Below are positions 28,100 to 37,047 of a stretch of DNA of 64,000 nucleotides, piece by piece. The notes beneath the pieces were generated by a model. The model saw nothing but the letters and a program-made list of their open reading frames with translations. It ran no database searches and had not been told where the DNA came from. Both the position numbers and the translations under genes were made by a program. Origin of the DNA: Aquaticitalea lipolytica (GTDB taxonomy: Bacteria; Bacteroidota; Bacteroidia; Flavobacteriales; Flavobacteriaceae); contig NZ_BMIC01000001.1 of the NCBI RefSeq assembly GCF_014641635.1, positions 186,001 through 250,000 of the forward strand, read 5' to 3'. Every line of letters starts with the position of its first letter. Position 1 is the first letter of the stretch.

Positions 28100-28513
28100 A
28101 TGAATCCAATAGTAAAAAATATTTTAGCAGTAATTGCTGGTTTAATAATTGGTAGTGTAGTAAACATGGGATTAATCATGATAAGTGGTTCGGTTATTCC
28201 TCCTCCTGAAGGTGGCGATGTTACCACAATGGAAGGCCTAAAAGAAACCATGCACTTGTTTGAACCAAAGCATTTTATTTTTCCGTTTTTAGCTCATGCT
28301 TTAGGAACTCTTGTTGGTGCTTTTGTAGCTGCAACTATTGCTGCAAATAACAAAATGAAATTTGCCATTGCAATTGGTTGCTTCTTTCTAATTGGTGGTA
28401 TTATAAATGTAGTAATGCTTCCTTCTCCAACATGGTTTGCAATACTCGATATTGTTGGTGCTTACATTCCTATGGCTATGATTGGAGGAAAGTTGGCTAT
28501 AAGAAAAAAGTAA
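28100..28513 (+). CDS. Four-helix membrane protein, unknown function
   Basis: The 137 residues contain four hydrophobic segments (about 5-28, 52-78, 84-106, 110-132). There is a proline/glycine-rich loop PPPEGGDVTTMEG after the first helix and a histidine-containing FLAHALGTLVGAFVA in the second. No named family is assigned. The GNAT gene starts five bases after the stop, so both are likely co-transcribed. Confidence 0.7.
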   Translation: MNPIVKNILAVIAGLIIGSVVNMGLIMISGSVIPPPEGGDVTTMEGLKETMHLFEPKHFIFPFLAHALGTLVGAFVAATIAANNKMKFAIAIGCFFLIGGIINVVMLPSPTWFAILDIVGAYIPMAMIGGKLAIRKK

Positions 28514-28518
28514 ACTGA

Positions 28519-28980
28519 ATGATATCGCTTTTAAGAACCAATTCTCAACATCAAGATTTTGTTGCTCTTGTAAAACACCTCGATAAAGATTTAGCTATAA
28601 GAGATGGTGAAGAACATGCTTTTTATGATCAGTTCAACAAAATAACACACATTAAACATGTGGTTGTTGCTTATAATAATGGTGTTGCTATATCATGTGG
28701 AGCCATAAAAGAGTTTGAAACTGATGCTATGGAAGTAAAACGTATGTATACTTTTCCAGAGCATAGAGGAAAAGGATTGGCTTCAAAAATTTTAAATGAG
28801 CTTGAAATTTGGGCAAAAGAACTCGGTTATAAAAGATGTGTGTTAGAAACAGGTAAAAAACAACCTGAAGCTATTGCACTTTATACTAAAAATGGATATC
28901 AAATTATTGAAAATTACGGACAGTATATTGGTATTGAAAACAGTGTTTGCTTCGAAAAACTATTAAAGTCTGCTAATTAG
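28519..28980 (+). CDS. GNAT family N-acetyltransferase
   Basis: The 153-residue protein has the GNAT acetyl-CoA pocket VKRMYTFPEHRGKGLASKIL (the R/Q-x-x-G-x-G/A element is HRGKGLA) and the final strand-helix pattern ALYTKNGYQIIENYG. The acceptor is unknown. It is the second gene of a two-gene run with the four-helix membrane protein. A palindromic repeat lies between it and the convergent cupin gene. Confidence 0.88.
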   Translation: MISLLRTNSQHQDFVALVKHLDKDLAIRDGEEHAFYDQFNKITHIKHVVVAYNNGVAISCGAIKEFETDAMEVKRMYTFPEHRGKGLASKILNELEIWAKELGYKRCVLETGKKQPEAIALYTKNGYQIIENYGQYIGIENSVCFEKLLKSAN

Positions 28981-29013
28981 TTATGAATTTGATTTTTGTT
29001 GTATTATAAACAT

Positions 29014-29055
29014 CAGTTCGAGTAATTTTCGTCAGAAAATATTATCGAGAACTTG
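29014..29055. repeat. Imperfect intergenic palindrome (REP-like)
   Basis: CAGTTCGAGTAATTTTC and GAAAATATTATCGAGAACTTG fold into a long imperfect stem with loop GTCA, lying between the 3' ends of two convergent genes. Similar TTCGAG...TCGAGAA palindromes are, to my recollection, frequent between flavobacterial genes; this was not checked. It may also act as a weak terminator, although it lacks a T-run. Confidence 0.55.
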
Positions 29056-29082
29056 ATAACAACTTAAATTACAATAGAAAAT

Positions 29083-29448
29083 TTATTTTTTCTCTACAAT
29101 TAAAAAAACACCTGTACTGTCGCCAACATTTAAAACTTCGTGTTCACTAATTTCTGCTTTGTTAAAGCTAGAGTTTGTTTTAACATCTACTGTTCGAGTA
29201 CCTGTATTATCAGTGATTTCAAATTTACTTCCAGCTAATGTATAACCAAAATGTGGATTATGATAATGCTTTTCATGACCAACACCTGGAGGAAATGTAC
29301 ATTTAAGCACACGCATATCTTCATCTTCAAATAAAACCTCACAAACCGATTCGCCTTTCCAGCCTGCTTGTAATGGATCTGGAAGTGTTTGTGCTTGCTT
29401 ACAAGAAAACACCAATACAAATACTATTAAAATTTGAAAAACTCTCAT
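29083..29448 (-). CDS. Cupin-domain lipoprotein
   Basis: The 121-residue protein starts with a lipoprotein signal (VFSC, Cys16). A small cupin barrel follows with CTFPPGVGHEKHYHNPHFGY, in which His-x-His-like residues could bind metal, and a second strand block SEHEVLNVGDSTGVFLIV. Whether it is an enzyme or a binding protein is unclear. It lies three bases downstream of holA on the same strand, probably co-transcribed but functionally unrelated. Confidence 0.83.
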   Translation of the reverse strand: MRVFQILIVFVLVFSCKQAQTLPDPLQAGWKGESVCEVLFEDEDMRVLKCTFPPGVGHEKHYHNPHFGYTLAGSKFEITDNTGTRTVDVKTNSSFNKAEISEHEVLNVGDSTGVFLIVEKK

Positions 29449-29451
29449 TTA

Positions 29452-30456
29452 TTAGTTCATTATTTTAACTATCAGTTCTTTCAATAAATCACCTTGAGGT
29501 ACTGCATTAGCACCTACACCTTTACTTTTTACATCAAAATCTCTAAGTGTAGCAACCACACTACTCACCTTTTTCATCGGAAAATTACGTGCAGCTTCAA
29601 TATACTCATTAACAAAATAAGGATTGATTTTTAAAGCCGAAGCTACACTTCGTGGTGATTTATCATTTAATCCATGAAAATGAAGTAATTGCGAAAAGAA
29701 ATTAAATAGCAACGAAACCGTTACAACCATTGGATTATCTTTTGGGTTTTCGGCAAAATAGTTTACAATTTGATGTGCTTTCAACACGTTACGTTCACCA
29801 ATAGCTTTGCGCAACTCAAAATTGTTATAATCTTTACTAATACCAATATTCTCCTCAATATGTTCTGGACTAATTTGTGTGCCTTTTGGTAAAATAATTT
29901 GAAGCTTTTCTAACTCATTATTTATCTTACTCAAATCGGTTCCTAAAAACTCAACCAACATTTGCGCAGCTTTTGGCGCAATAGTGTATTCTTGCCCACT
30001 TAACACTCTACGTATCCAATCGGCAACTTGGTTTTCATAAAGCTTTTTGCTTTCGTAAACTACTCCAGTTTTTTTTAGTTCTTTATATAATGATTTTCGC
30101 TTATCAATGGTTTTGTATTTGTAATTCATCACCAAAATTGTAGAAGGCTGTGGTTGTTTTGCATAATCAACCAGCTTTTCAATGCTGCGTGATAAATCTT
30201 GAGCTTCTTTTACTATAACCACTTGGTATTCTGCCATCATAGGATAGCGTTTGGCATTGCTAACAATATCATCAACACTTACATCACGTCCATAAAGTAC
30301 CATTTGATTAAAACCACGTTCATCTTCAGTAAGAACATTATCTTCAATAAAATCTGAAATTTTATCAATATAATAGGCTTCTTCACCCATTAAAAAATAA
30401 ATAGGTTTTAAATTCTTGTTTTTTATGTCAGTTACTAATTGTTTGACTTCGTCCAT
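29452..30456 (-). CDS. holA: DNA polymerase III subunit delta
   Basis: The 334-residue protein begins MDEVKQLVTDIKNKNLKPIY followed by FLMGEEAYYIDKI, the degenerate nucleotide-site region of the delta subunit. Later blocks VIVKEAQDL, VLVMNYKYKTIDKRKSLYKEL and the C-terminal collar domain (EIGKNVL-like ERNVLKAHQIVNYF) fit HolA. Delta opens the sliding clamp within the clamp loader. Its start codon lies back-to-back with the divergent HsdR-N-like gene. Confidence 0.9.
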   Translation of the reverse strand: MDEVKQLVTDIKNKNLKPIYFLMGEEAYYIDKISDFIEDNVLTEDERGFNQMVLYGRDVSVDDIVSNAKRYPMMAEYQVVIVKEAQDLSRSIEKLVDYAKQPQPSTILVMNYKYKTIDKRKSLYKELKKTGVVYESKKLYENQVADWIRRVLSGQEYTIAPKAAQMLVEFLGTDLSKINNELEKLQIILPKGTQISPEHIEENIGISKDYNNFELRKAIGERNVLKAHQIVNYFAENPKDNPMVVTVSLLFNFFSQLLHFHGLNDKSPRSVASALKINPYFVNEYIEAARNFPMKKVSSVVATLRDFDVKSKGVGANAVPQGDLLKELIVKIMN

Positions 30457-30482
30457 TGAAAAAAAATCACCAAATTTGTGTA

Positions 30483-30926
30483 GTGCAAAAGTTAAATTTC
30501 CCTACATATTCGTTTCGATTCAAAAATAGCGAAAATAAAATTTCTATTTTCGATGAGATTCGTAAAAAATTTGTGATTCTGCAACCCGAAGAATGGGTTC
30601 GTCAGCATTGTGTACACTATTTAATGACTGAAAAGAAGTATCCAAAATCGTTAATTAATGTTGAAAAGGAATTAATTATAAACGATTTAAAAAAACGATA
30701 TGATATTGTTGTGTTTAATCCTGATGGTAGCATTCATCTTATTGTTGAATGTAAATCGGCAAAAATTAATATTAACCAAGATACTTTTGACCAAATTGCG
30801 AGATACAATCTATCTGTAAATGCAACATTTTTAATGGTTACCAACGGAATTAATCATTATTATTGCCAGATGGATTTTGAAAACGAAGCCTATTCATTTT
30901 TAAAAGATATCCCAAACTATAATTAA
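30483..30926 (+). CDS. Orphan HsdR N-terminal-type nuclease-fold protein
   Basis: The frame is open from a TTG at 30456, but that start would overlap the holA start codon; the GTG at 30483 gives MQKLNFPTYSFRFK, the more natural N-terminus. The 147-residue protein has EEWVRQHCVHYL, then RYDIVVFNPDG and HLIVECKSAKI, a PD-(D/E)xK-like core (Asp, then Glu-x-Lys) as in the N-terminal domain of type I restriction HsdR. There is no helicase, methylase or specificity subunit nearby, so it is not a working type I system. The glycosyltransferase ATG overlaps its stop by one base. Confidence 0.8.
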   Translation: MQKLNFPTYSFRFKNSENKISIFDEIRKKFVILQPEEWVRQHCVHYLMTEKKYPKSLINVEKELIINDLKKRYDIVVFNPDGSIHLIVECKSAKININQDTFDQIARYNLSVNATFLMVTNGINHYYCQMDFENEAYSFLKDIPNYN

Positions 30927-31912
30927 TGAAAATAGCAATAGTCATTCTTAACTGGAACGGAAAAAACTTATTAGAACAGTTTTTACCATCAGTTATTGCT
31001 AATTGTCAAAACGCAACAGTTTATGTGGCTGACAATGCATCAACAGACAATTCGATTGATTTTGTTAAACAAGCATTTCCTTCTGTAAAAATTATCCAAA
31101 ACATAGAAAATGGTGGATATGCAAAAGGATATAATGATGCTTTAAAACATGTAGATGCTGATGCTTTTTGTCTATTAAATAGTGATGTTGAAGTAACGCC
31201 AAACTGGTTGACTCCTATTATTAAAACTTTTGAAGAAAATAAAAGCACAGCTATTATTCAACCTAAATTATTAGATTATAAGCGTAAAGATTATTTTGAA
31301 TATGCTGGAGCTGCAGGTGGATTTATAGATAAATATGGCTATCCTTATTGTAGAGGTCGAATTTTTGATACTATTGAAAAAGATAATAACCAGTATAAAG
31401 ATTCAGATATTTTTTGGGCTTCTGGAGCTTGCTTTTTTATTAGAAAATCAGTTTTTGAAACCTTAAATGGATTTGATGAATCGTTTTTTGCTCATATGGA
31501 AGAAATCGATTTATGTTGGAGAGCTCATAATTTAGGATTTAATATAAAATATGTTGAAGCATCAACAGTTTTTCATGTTGGAGGAGCTACTTTAAATGCT
31601 ATAAACCCTAAAAAAACATATCTAAATTTTAGAAACAGCCTATTTACACTAACAAAAAATGCTGGAGGCAACTTGTTTTTTATAGTATTTACGCGATTAA
31701 TATTAGATGGCTTGGCTGCAATTAAATTTCTATTTGAACTAAAGTTCTCACATATTCTGGCTATACTAAAGGCTCACTTCAGTTTTTACAGACATCTTTC
31801 CACATTATTAAGGCAAAGAAAATTACTTTCGCAGAGTAAAAACTACTATCAAAAACCATCAATTGTATGGTTATATTTTATACAGAAAAGAAAATATTTC
31901 GATTGTTTATAA
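30926..31912 (+). CDS. Glycosyltransferase family 2
   Basis: The 328-residue GT-A fold protein begins AIVILNWNGKNLLEQFLPSV and has the nucleotide-sugar region VADNASTDNSI, CLLNSDVEVTP (metal-binding Asp), then HMEEIDLCWRAHNLG with the catalytic-region acidic residues. A hydrophobic C-terminal stretch (about 240-260) may attach it to the membrane. It likely adds a sugar to an envelope polysaccharide or glycolipid; the donor is unknown. It shares the sequence TAATGA with the preceding gene. Confidence 0.9.
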   Translation: MKIAIVILNWNGKNLLEQFLPSVIANCQNATVYVADNASTDNSIDFVKQAFPSVKIIQNIENGGYAKGYNDALKHVDADAFCLLNSDVEVTPNWLTPIIKTFEENKSTAIIQPKLLDYKRKDYFEYAGAAGGFIDKYGYPYCRGRIFDTIEKDNNQYKDSDIFWASGACFFIRKSVFETLNGFDESFFAHMEEIDLCWRAHNLGFNIKYVEASTVFHVGGATLNAINPKKTYLNFRNSLFTLTKNAGGNLFFIVFTRLILDGLAAIKFLFELKFSHILAILKAHFSFYRHLSTLLRQRKLLSQSKNYYQKPSIVWLYFIQKRKYFDCL

Positions 31913-31961
31913 AAAGTGTTAAAATTTTTGTTAATACATAAACAAACGATAGTTTTTTGTA

Positions 31962-31969
31962 TAATTTTG
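31962..31969 (+). promoter_or_regulatory. Candidate -7 element for the OmpA-like gene
   Basis: TAATTTTG matches TAnnTTTG and lies 37 nt before the start codon at 32007. No convincing TTG was found 19-21 bases upstream. Confidence 0.45.
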
Positions 31970-32006
31970 AACTGTTAAATTTTAAAACTATTTAATCATA
32001 AACTAT

Positions 32007-32867
32007 ATGAAAAAACTAATGTTATTAAGCGTGTTTTCGCTGTTTATTTTAAGTTCATGCGTATCAAAAAAACAATATGCAGAATTAGAAGCTAAGCAAA
32101 AAGAAACACAAGATTTATTAAATACTGCAACAGTTAAACTTAACAGTTGTTTATCAGACAAAGCTGCGGCTGACGCTAGAGTTACTGGATTACAGGAGCA
32201 ATTGGCTGATATGCGTAAAACTAACCAGGATTTAATTGACACTAAAGGCAATTTAACTACGCTAACTCAAAAAGGCGCAGAAAACCTAGAAAAATCTCTT
32301 GAGAGTTTAAAAGAGAAAGACCTTAAAATTACACGCTTACAAGATGCATTAACTAAAAAAGACAGCGTTACTTTAGCTATTGTTACTAGCTTAAAGCGTG
32401 AAGTAGGTATTAACGACCCAGACATTCAAATTAATGTTGAAAAAGGAGTTGTGTTTATTTCTATTGCTGACAAGTTATTATTCCAAAGTGGTAGTTATAA
32501 TGTAACTGCAAGAGCTAGAGAAGTTTTAGCAAAAGTTGCTAAAGTTGTAAATAGTAAACCTGACTTTGAGTGTATGGTAGAAGGACATACTGATAGCGTA
32601 CCTTACAAAAGTGGTGTGTTGTTAGACAACTGGGATTTAAGTGTTAAACGTTCAACATCTATCGTAAGGGTATTAGAAGATTTAGGTGTTAATCCAAAGC
32701 AATTAATTGCTGCAGGACGTGCTGATTATGTGCCTTTAGTATCTAATGATACTGCCGAAAACAGAGCAACAAACAGACGTACTCGTATTGTAGTTTTACC
32801 TAAAATTGACCAGTTCTATGAAATGGTTGAAAAAGAAATGAAAAACTTATCTGCAAAAGGAAACTAA
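32007..32867 (+). CDS. OmpA-family peptidoglycan-binding lipoprotein with coiled coil
   Basis: The 286-residue protein has a lipobox (LSSC, Cys18), then a long heptad-patterned helical region (about 25-125) and an OmpA-like C-terminal domain (about 140-260). The latter carries LLFQSGSYNVTARAREVL, VEGHTDSVPY and the NRRTRIVV end that binds diaminopimelate in peptidoglycan. It probably tethers the outer membrane to the cell wall. It ends at a strong terminator. Confidence 0.92.
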   Translation: MKKLMLLSVFSLFILSSCVSKKQYAELEAKQKETQDLLNTATVKLNSCLSDKAAADARVTGLQEQLADMRKTNQDLIDTKGNLTTLTQKGAENLEKSLESLKEKDLKITRLQDALTKKDSVTLAIVTSLKREVGINDPDIQINVEKGVVFISIADKLLFQSGSYNVTARAREVLAKVAKVVNSKPDFECMVEGHTDSVPYKSGVLLDNWDLSVKRSTSIVRVLEDLGVNPKQLIAAGRADYVPLVSNDTAENRATNRRTRIVVLPKIDQFYEMVEKEMKNLSAKGN

Positions 32868-32890
32868 TTTTTAGTAGATAATAAGTATAG

Positions 32891-32922
32891 AAAGCTCAAT
32901 CGAAAGGTTGGGCTTTTTTTTT
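32891..32922 (+). terminator. Intrinsic terminator after the OmpA-like gene
   Basis: AAGCTCAA and TTGGGCTT pair across eight positions (one G-T) around a short loop, followed by nine T. Confidence 0.88.
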
Positions 32923-32924
32923 AT

Positions 32925-33010
32925 GGCGTTACTTTTCGAAAAACTCAAAGTCAGGCTTTCGCTACTCGCTCTCAAAAGAGGAGCTCAAACAAATGCTCAA
33001 TCCTTAACGC
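32925..33010. repeat. Intergenic element bounded by GCGTTA / TAACGC
   Basis: An 86-bp element between convergent genes starts GGCGTTAC and ends CTTAACGC, giving 6-bp terminal inverted repeats, with the central block GTCAGGCTTTCGCTACTCGC. Similar GGCGTTAC...TAACGC elements occur between flavobacterial genes as far as I recall; not verified here. No reading frame. Confidence 0.5.
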
Positions 33011-33022
33011 AATATAATATAA

Positions 33023-33070
33023 CTAATAGCTAATGGCTAATGGCTAATGGCTAATGGCTAATGGCTAAAC
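33023..33070. repeat. Heptanucleotide tandem repeat CTAATGG
   Basis: One variant unit (CTAATAG) is followed by five perfect CTAATGG units and a partial copy, running into the stop codon of the Sua5-like gene. It is downstream of both convergent genes, so copy-number change would not shift a frame. Confidence 0.85.
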
Positions 33071-33690
33071 TAAAAAATCTCTAAACTTCCCTTGCCTTCT
33101 CTAATTATAAGAGGCTCATCTTCAGATAAATCAATAATTGTAGATGCCAAATTATCACCATATCCACCATCAATAACTAAGTCGACTAGATTATCCCATT
33201 TTTCTAAAATTAACTCTGGGTCAGTAGTGTACTCAATAACTTCGTCCTCATCATGAATAGACGTGGAAATAATCGGATTACCCAATTGTCTTACAATCTC
33301 TAAAGCGATATTATTATTAGGCACACGTATACCAACTGTTTTTTTCTTCTTAAATGGATGTGGTAATGTTTTTGCTCCTGGTAAAATAAAAGTATAAGGT
33401 CCAGGAAGTGCTCGCTTTAAAATTTTGAAAGTTGATGTATCTATTTGTTTTACATAGTCACTTAGGTTACTTAAGTCATGACAAACAAAAGAAAAGTTAG
33501 ACTTTTCTAGCTTTACACCTTTTATTTGAGCAATACGTTCTAAAGCTCTTATATTGGTAATATCGCAGCCTAAACCATAAACAGTATCGGTTGGATAGAT
33601 AATTAAGCCTCCTCTTTTTAATACATCAACAACCTTTTTAATCTCTTTAGGATTAGGGTTTTCTTCGTATATTCTTATGAATTCTGCCAT
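33070..33690 (-). CDS. Sua5/YciO/YrdC family (L-threonylcarbamoyladenylate synthase-like)
   Basis: The 206-residue protein contains KRGGLIIYPTDTVYGLGCD, the nucleotide-binding strand-turn of the YrdC fold, and the block FICHD-like FVCHDLSNLSDY, then RALPGPYTFIL and VGIRVPN. Members make threonylcarbamoyl-AMP for tRNA t6A37. The short YciO/YrdC form without the Sua5 C-terminal domain is seen. YciO paralogues have weak activity, so the specific role is not settled. Confidence 0.87.
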   Translation of the reverse strand: MAEFIRIYEENPNPKEIKKVVDVLKRGGLIIYPTDTVYGLGCDITNIRALERIAQIKGVKLEKSNFSFVCHDLSNLSDYVKQIDTSTFKILKRALPGPYTFILPGAKTLPHPFKKKKTVGIRVPNNNIALEIVRQLGNPIISTSIHDEDEVIEYTTDPELILEKWDNLVDLVIDGGYGDNLASTIIDLSEDEPLIIREGKGSLEIF

Positions 33691-33736
33691 AATTAGTATC
33701 TTGTAATACGTTTACAAAGTAATTAATAATTTTATT

Positions 33737-34588
33737 ATGAGACCTATAAAATTAGCTTTCGTTTTATGTTGTATTGCAATTGGAGTTATATCATGTAGTA
33801 CAGATAGTTCTAATAATACAGGTTCATTAGCTTATACGCAACATATTAATGTGTCATATGGGAATGATTCTGATCAAAAATTTGACATTTACCTTCCTGC
33901 AAATAGAACAATTGAAACAAAAGTTTTAATCTTAATTCATGGTGGTGGATGGTCTTCAGGAGATAAAAGTGATATGAATGGTTTTAGAGATATTATCCGT
34001 CAAGATTTAGCTAATGTTGCAATAGTAAATATGAATTATAGATTAGCAGACGCTAATAACAATCCGTATCCTATGCAAATTAATGACATAACTACTGTAA
34101 TAAATCACTTAAAAAGCAATCAAGATGAGTACGTTATTTCGGATGATTTTGGGTTTATTGGTGTTAGTGCAGGTGCACATTTATCTTTACTTTGGAGTTA
34201 TGGATTTGACACTACTAATAATATAAAAATGGTTTGTAGTATTGTTGGTCCAACTAATTTTACCGATCCTGCATATTTAAATAATACAAATCCAGAATTA
34301 CAAGATATTTTAGATTTATATGGTGTAAATCCGACTACAACTTTTTTAGAAGAAGTGAGCCCTTATCATAGAGCTACAACTTCATCTCCACCAACAATTT
34401 TGTTTTATGGTGGTCAAGACCCATTAATACCAACTACTCAAGGCACTGATATGAGAGATAAACTTCAAAGTCTTGGTGTAACACATCAATTTACGTTATA
34501 TCCAGATGCAGGACATGGTTGGATTGGTTTAGAGTTAATTGACACTTGGAATAAGTTGAAATTATTTACTCAAGCACATCTTAATTAA
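33737..34588 (+). CDS. Alpha/beta-hydrolase lipoprotein (esterase/lipase, BD-FAE-like)
   Basis: The 283-residue protein has a lipobox VISC (Cys20). The oxyanion-hole motif HGGGW (68-72), the nucleophile motif GVSAGAH (Ser144) and a C-terminal AGHGWIG carrying the likely catalytic His fit the hormone-sensitive-lipase/carbohydrate-esterase-like group. The DPLIPTTQG block precedes the His as expected. It probably deacylates small or sugar esters in the periplasm; no polysaccharide-utilisation genes are nearby. Its stop overlaps the convergent helicase stop by four bases. Confidence 0.87.
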   Translation: MRPIKLAFVLCCIAIGVISCSTDSSNNTGSLAYTQHINVSYGNDSDQKFDIYLPANRTIETKVLILIHGGGWSSGDKSDMNGFRDIIRQDLANVAIVNMNYRLADANNNPYPMQINDITTVINHLKSNQDEYVISDDFGFIGVSAGAHLSLLWSYGFDTTNNIKMVCSIVGPTNFTDPAYLNNTNPELQDILDLYGVNPTTTFLEEVSPYHRATTSSPPTILFYGGQDPLIPTTQGTDMRDKLQSLGVTHQFTLYPDAGHGWIGLELIDTWNKLKLFTQAHLN

Positions 34589-36900
34589 CCTAAAACATCC
34601 AATTTAGCAAAACGTAGTAATAGCTTTTTAACGCCTCCATGTTCAAAATTTATTTCGGCTTTTGTGTCTGTACCAACTCCTTCAATTTTTAATACTTCGC
34701 CTTTTCCAAAACGTGAGTGCTCTACAATGTTTCCAACTGTTAATTTACCATCAAATAAATTTACGTCAGGATTACCTATAGACTTACCAATTGGTTTAAG
34801 TTTTGCTGGCGGAATAAATTTGGGTGGTTTTACTTCAGATTTTCTTTTTATTGGTTTTTTAAATCGAATCTGACTTGGTTCAATATCTCCAAAAATATCT
34901 GCGCTTAACATTGGATTTTGTCGTCTGTCATTAACTGGAGTTAATATGTCTAGGTATTCATCATCTATTTCTTCAATAAATCTGCTTGGTTCTGCATCTA
35001 TTAATTTTCCCCAACGATAACGAGATAATGCATACGTTAAATACGCTTGTTTCTCTGCTCTTGTTAATGCTACGTAAAACAAACGTCGTTCTTCTTCTAG
35101 CTCACTTCGCGTATTCATACTCATAGCACTTGGGAACAAATCTTCTTCTAAACCAACAATAAATACATGGTTAAACTCTAGCCCTTTTGCAAGATGTATT
35201 GTCATTAAAGCGACATGATTTGGGTCGCCTTTATCGCCATCTAAATCTGTAGCTAGCGCAACGTCTTCTAAAAATTCGGCAAGAGAATCTCCAGCATCTG
35301 CTAATTCAATTTGACCTTCAACAAAATCTTTAATACCATTTAAAAGTTCTTGAACATTTTCTAATCGTGCAACTCCTTCTGGTGTTCCATCTTTATTAAA
35401 CTCATTAATTAAACCACTACTTTTAACAACATGTTCAGCCAATTCAAATGCATTTGCAGTTTGATTCATTATCTGATAACTTTCAATAAGCACAACAAAA
35501 TCTTTTAGTTTATTTTTTGTTCCACTATTAATGTTTATTTCAAGGTTGTCGATATTTTTAAGTACTTCAAAAATGGTTTTACCGTAACCATTAGCAGCAA
35601 CCACTAACCTATCAATTGTTGTTTGCCCAATTCCACGACCAGGATAATTTATTACGCGTTTTAGTGCTTCTTCATCTGCAGGATTTAATACTAAGCGTAA
35701 GTAAGCCGTAACATCTTTAATTTCTTTACGTTGGTAGAAAGATAATCCTCCATAAACTCTATACGGAATATCGCGTTTTCGCAACGCATCTTCAATTGCC
35801 CTAGATTGTGCATTTGTACGATACAAAACCGCAAAATCACTATTAATCAATTGATTATTCATTTTGTTGTCCCAAATGGTACTTGCAACATAACGTCCTT
35901 CATCGCCATCAGTTAATGAGCGATGAACTTTTACTTTTTCACCAATATCATTTGCTGTCCAAACAATTTTATCAAGCTTTGTTTTATTATGTTCAATTAC
36001 CGAATTAGCAGCACCTACTATGTTTTTTGTTGAACGATAGTTTTGCTCTAAACGAAATAACTTGACATCATCATAATCCTTCTGAAAGTTTAAAATGTTA
36101 TTAATATTTGCACCTCGAAAGGCATAAATACTTTGTGCATCATCACCAACTACACAAATATTTTGAAAACGATCTGCCAAAGCTCTAACAATTAAGTATT
36201 GCGAATGGTTAGTATCTTGATACTCATCTACTAATATATAACGAAACTTATCTTGGTATTGTGCTAAAACATTAGGGAAACGGGTTAATAACTCGTTGGT
36301 TCTTAACAATAAATCATCAAAATCCATTGCGCCAGCTTTAAAACATCTATCCACATATTCTTGATAAATTTCACCAGTTTTTGGACGCCTTGCCATAGCA
36401 TCGGCTTCCATTAATTCTGGATTTCTGAAATATGCTTTTACTGTAATTAAACTGTTCTTGTACGATGATATTCTACTATAAATTTGTTTGGTTTTATATA
36501 TCTCTTTATCTAAACCCATTTCTTTTATAATAGATCCTAAAAGTTTTTGAGAATCTTGTGTGTCATAAATAGTAAAATTACTTGGAAAGCCTAGATGATG
36601 TCCTTCAAAACGTAATATTTTAGCAAACACAGAGTGAAAAGTTCCCATCCAAAGATTTTTTGCTTCACCATCACCAACTATTTTGGCAATTCTGCCTTTC
36701 ATTTCTTTTGCAGCCTTATTAGTAAAGGTTAATGATAAAATATTAAATGGATCAACACCTTGACTCATTAAATAGGCAATACGATACGTTAACACACGAG
36801 TTTTACCAGAACCTGCTCCTGCAATCACAATCATAGGACCATCTTTTTGTAAAGTTGGCGCTAATTGCGCATCATTCAACTGACTTAAATACTTCTCCAA
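34585..36900 (-). CDS. uvrD: UvrD/PcrA-type ATP-dependent DNA helicase
   Basis: The 771-residue superfamily I helicase has Walker A GAGSGKT (residues 28-34), the Walker B/Q region VDEYQDTN, motif IV-like QNYRSTKNI, motif V IHLAKGLEF and motif VI VALTRAEKQAYL. The C-terminal 60 residues contain NIVEHSRFGKGEVLKIEG, a small Tudor-like barrel found in PcrA. It unwinds DNA 3' to 5' in excision repair and replication restart, working downstream of UvrA-type lesion removal. Single gene. Confidence 0.95.
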   Translation of the reverse strand: MEKYLSQLNDAQLAPTLQKDGPMIVIAGAGSGKTRVLTYRIAYLMSQGVDPFNILSLTFTNKAAKEMKGRIAKIVGDGEAKNLWMGTFHSVFAKILRFEGHHLGFPSNFTIYDTQDSQKLLGSIIKEMGLDKEIYKTKQIYSRISSYKNSLITVKAYFRNPELMEADAMARRPKTGEIYQEYVDRCFKAGAMDFDDLLLRTNELLTRFPNVLAQYQDKFRYILVDEYQDTNHSQYLIVRALADRFQNICVVGDDAQSIYAFRGANINNILNFQKDYDDVKLFRLEQNYRSTKNIVGAANSVIEHNKTKLDKIVWTANDIGEKVKVHRSLTDGDEGRYVASTIWDNKMNNQLINSDFAVLYRTNAQSRAIEDALRKRDIPYRVYGGLSFYQRKEIKDVTAYLRLVLNPADEEALKRVINYPGRGIGQTTIDRLVVAANGYGKTIFEVLKNIDNLEININSGTKNKLKDFVVLIESYQIMNQTANAFELAEHVVKSSGLINEFNKDGTPEGVARLENVQELLNGIKDFVEGQIELADAGDSLAEFLEDVALATDLDGDKGDPNHVALMTIHLAKGLEFNHVFIVGLEEDLFPSAMSMNTRSELEEERRLFYVALTRAEKQAYLTYALSRYRWGKLIDAEPSRFIEEIDDEYLDILTPVNDRRQNPMLSADIFGDIEPSQIRFKKPIKRKSEVKPPKFIPPAKLKPIGKSIGNPDVNLFDGKLTVGNIVEHSRFGKGEVLKIEGVGTDTKAEINFEHGGVKKLLLRFAKLDVLG

Positions 36901-37047
36901 AACAATAGTAAATTTAAAGGTGTGAATTTAACTAAAGCTCCTGTTTTTACGAGTGTTTTTTATCAATAATTATAAACAATTCACTCAATTTATATAATCA
37001 AACATTTTTAAATATCTTTACGACTCTTAACTAAAATTTTAATCTAA

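Noticed and set aside
30483-30926. A type I restriction-modification system
   Set aside because: Only an HsdR-N-like domain is present; no motor, methylase or specificity gene nearby.
33023-33070. Heptamer array as a phase-variation switch
   Set aside because: It is downstream of both convergent genes, so copy-number change cannot shift a reading frame or promoter spacing of either.
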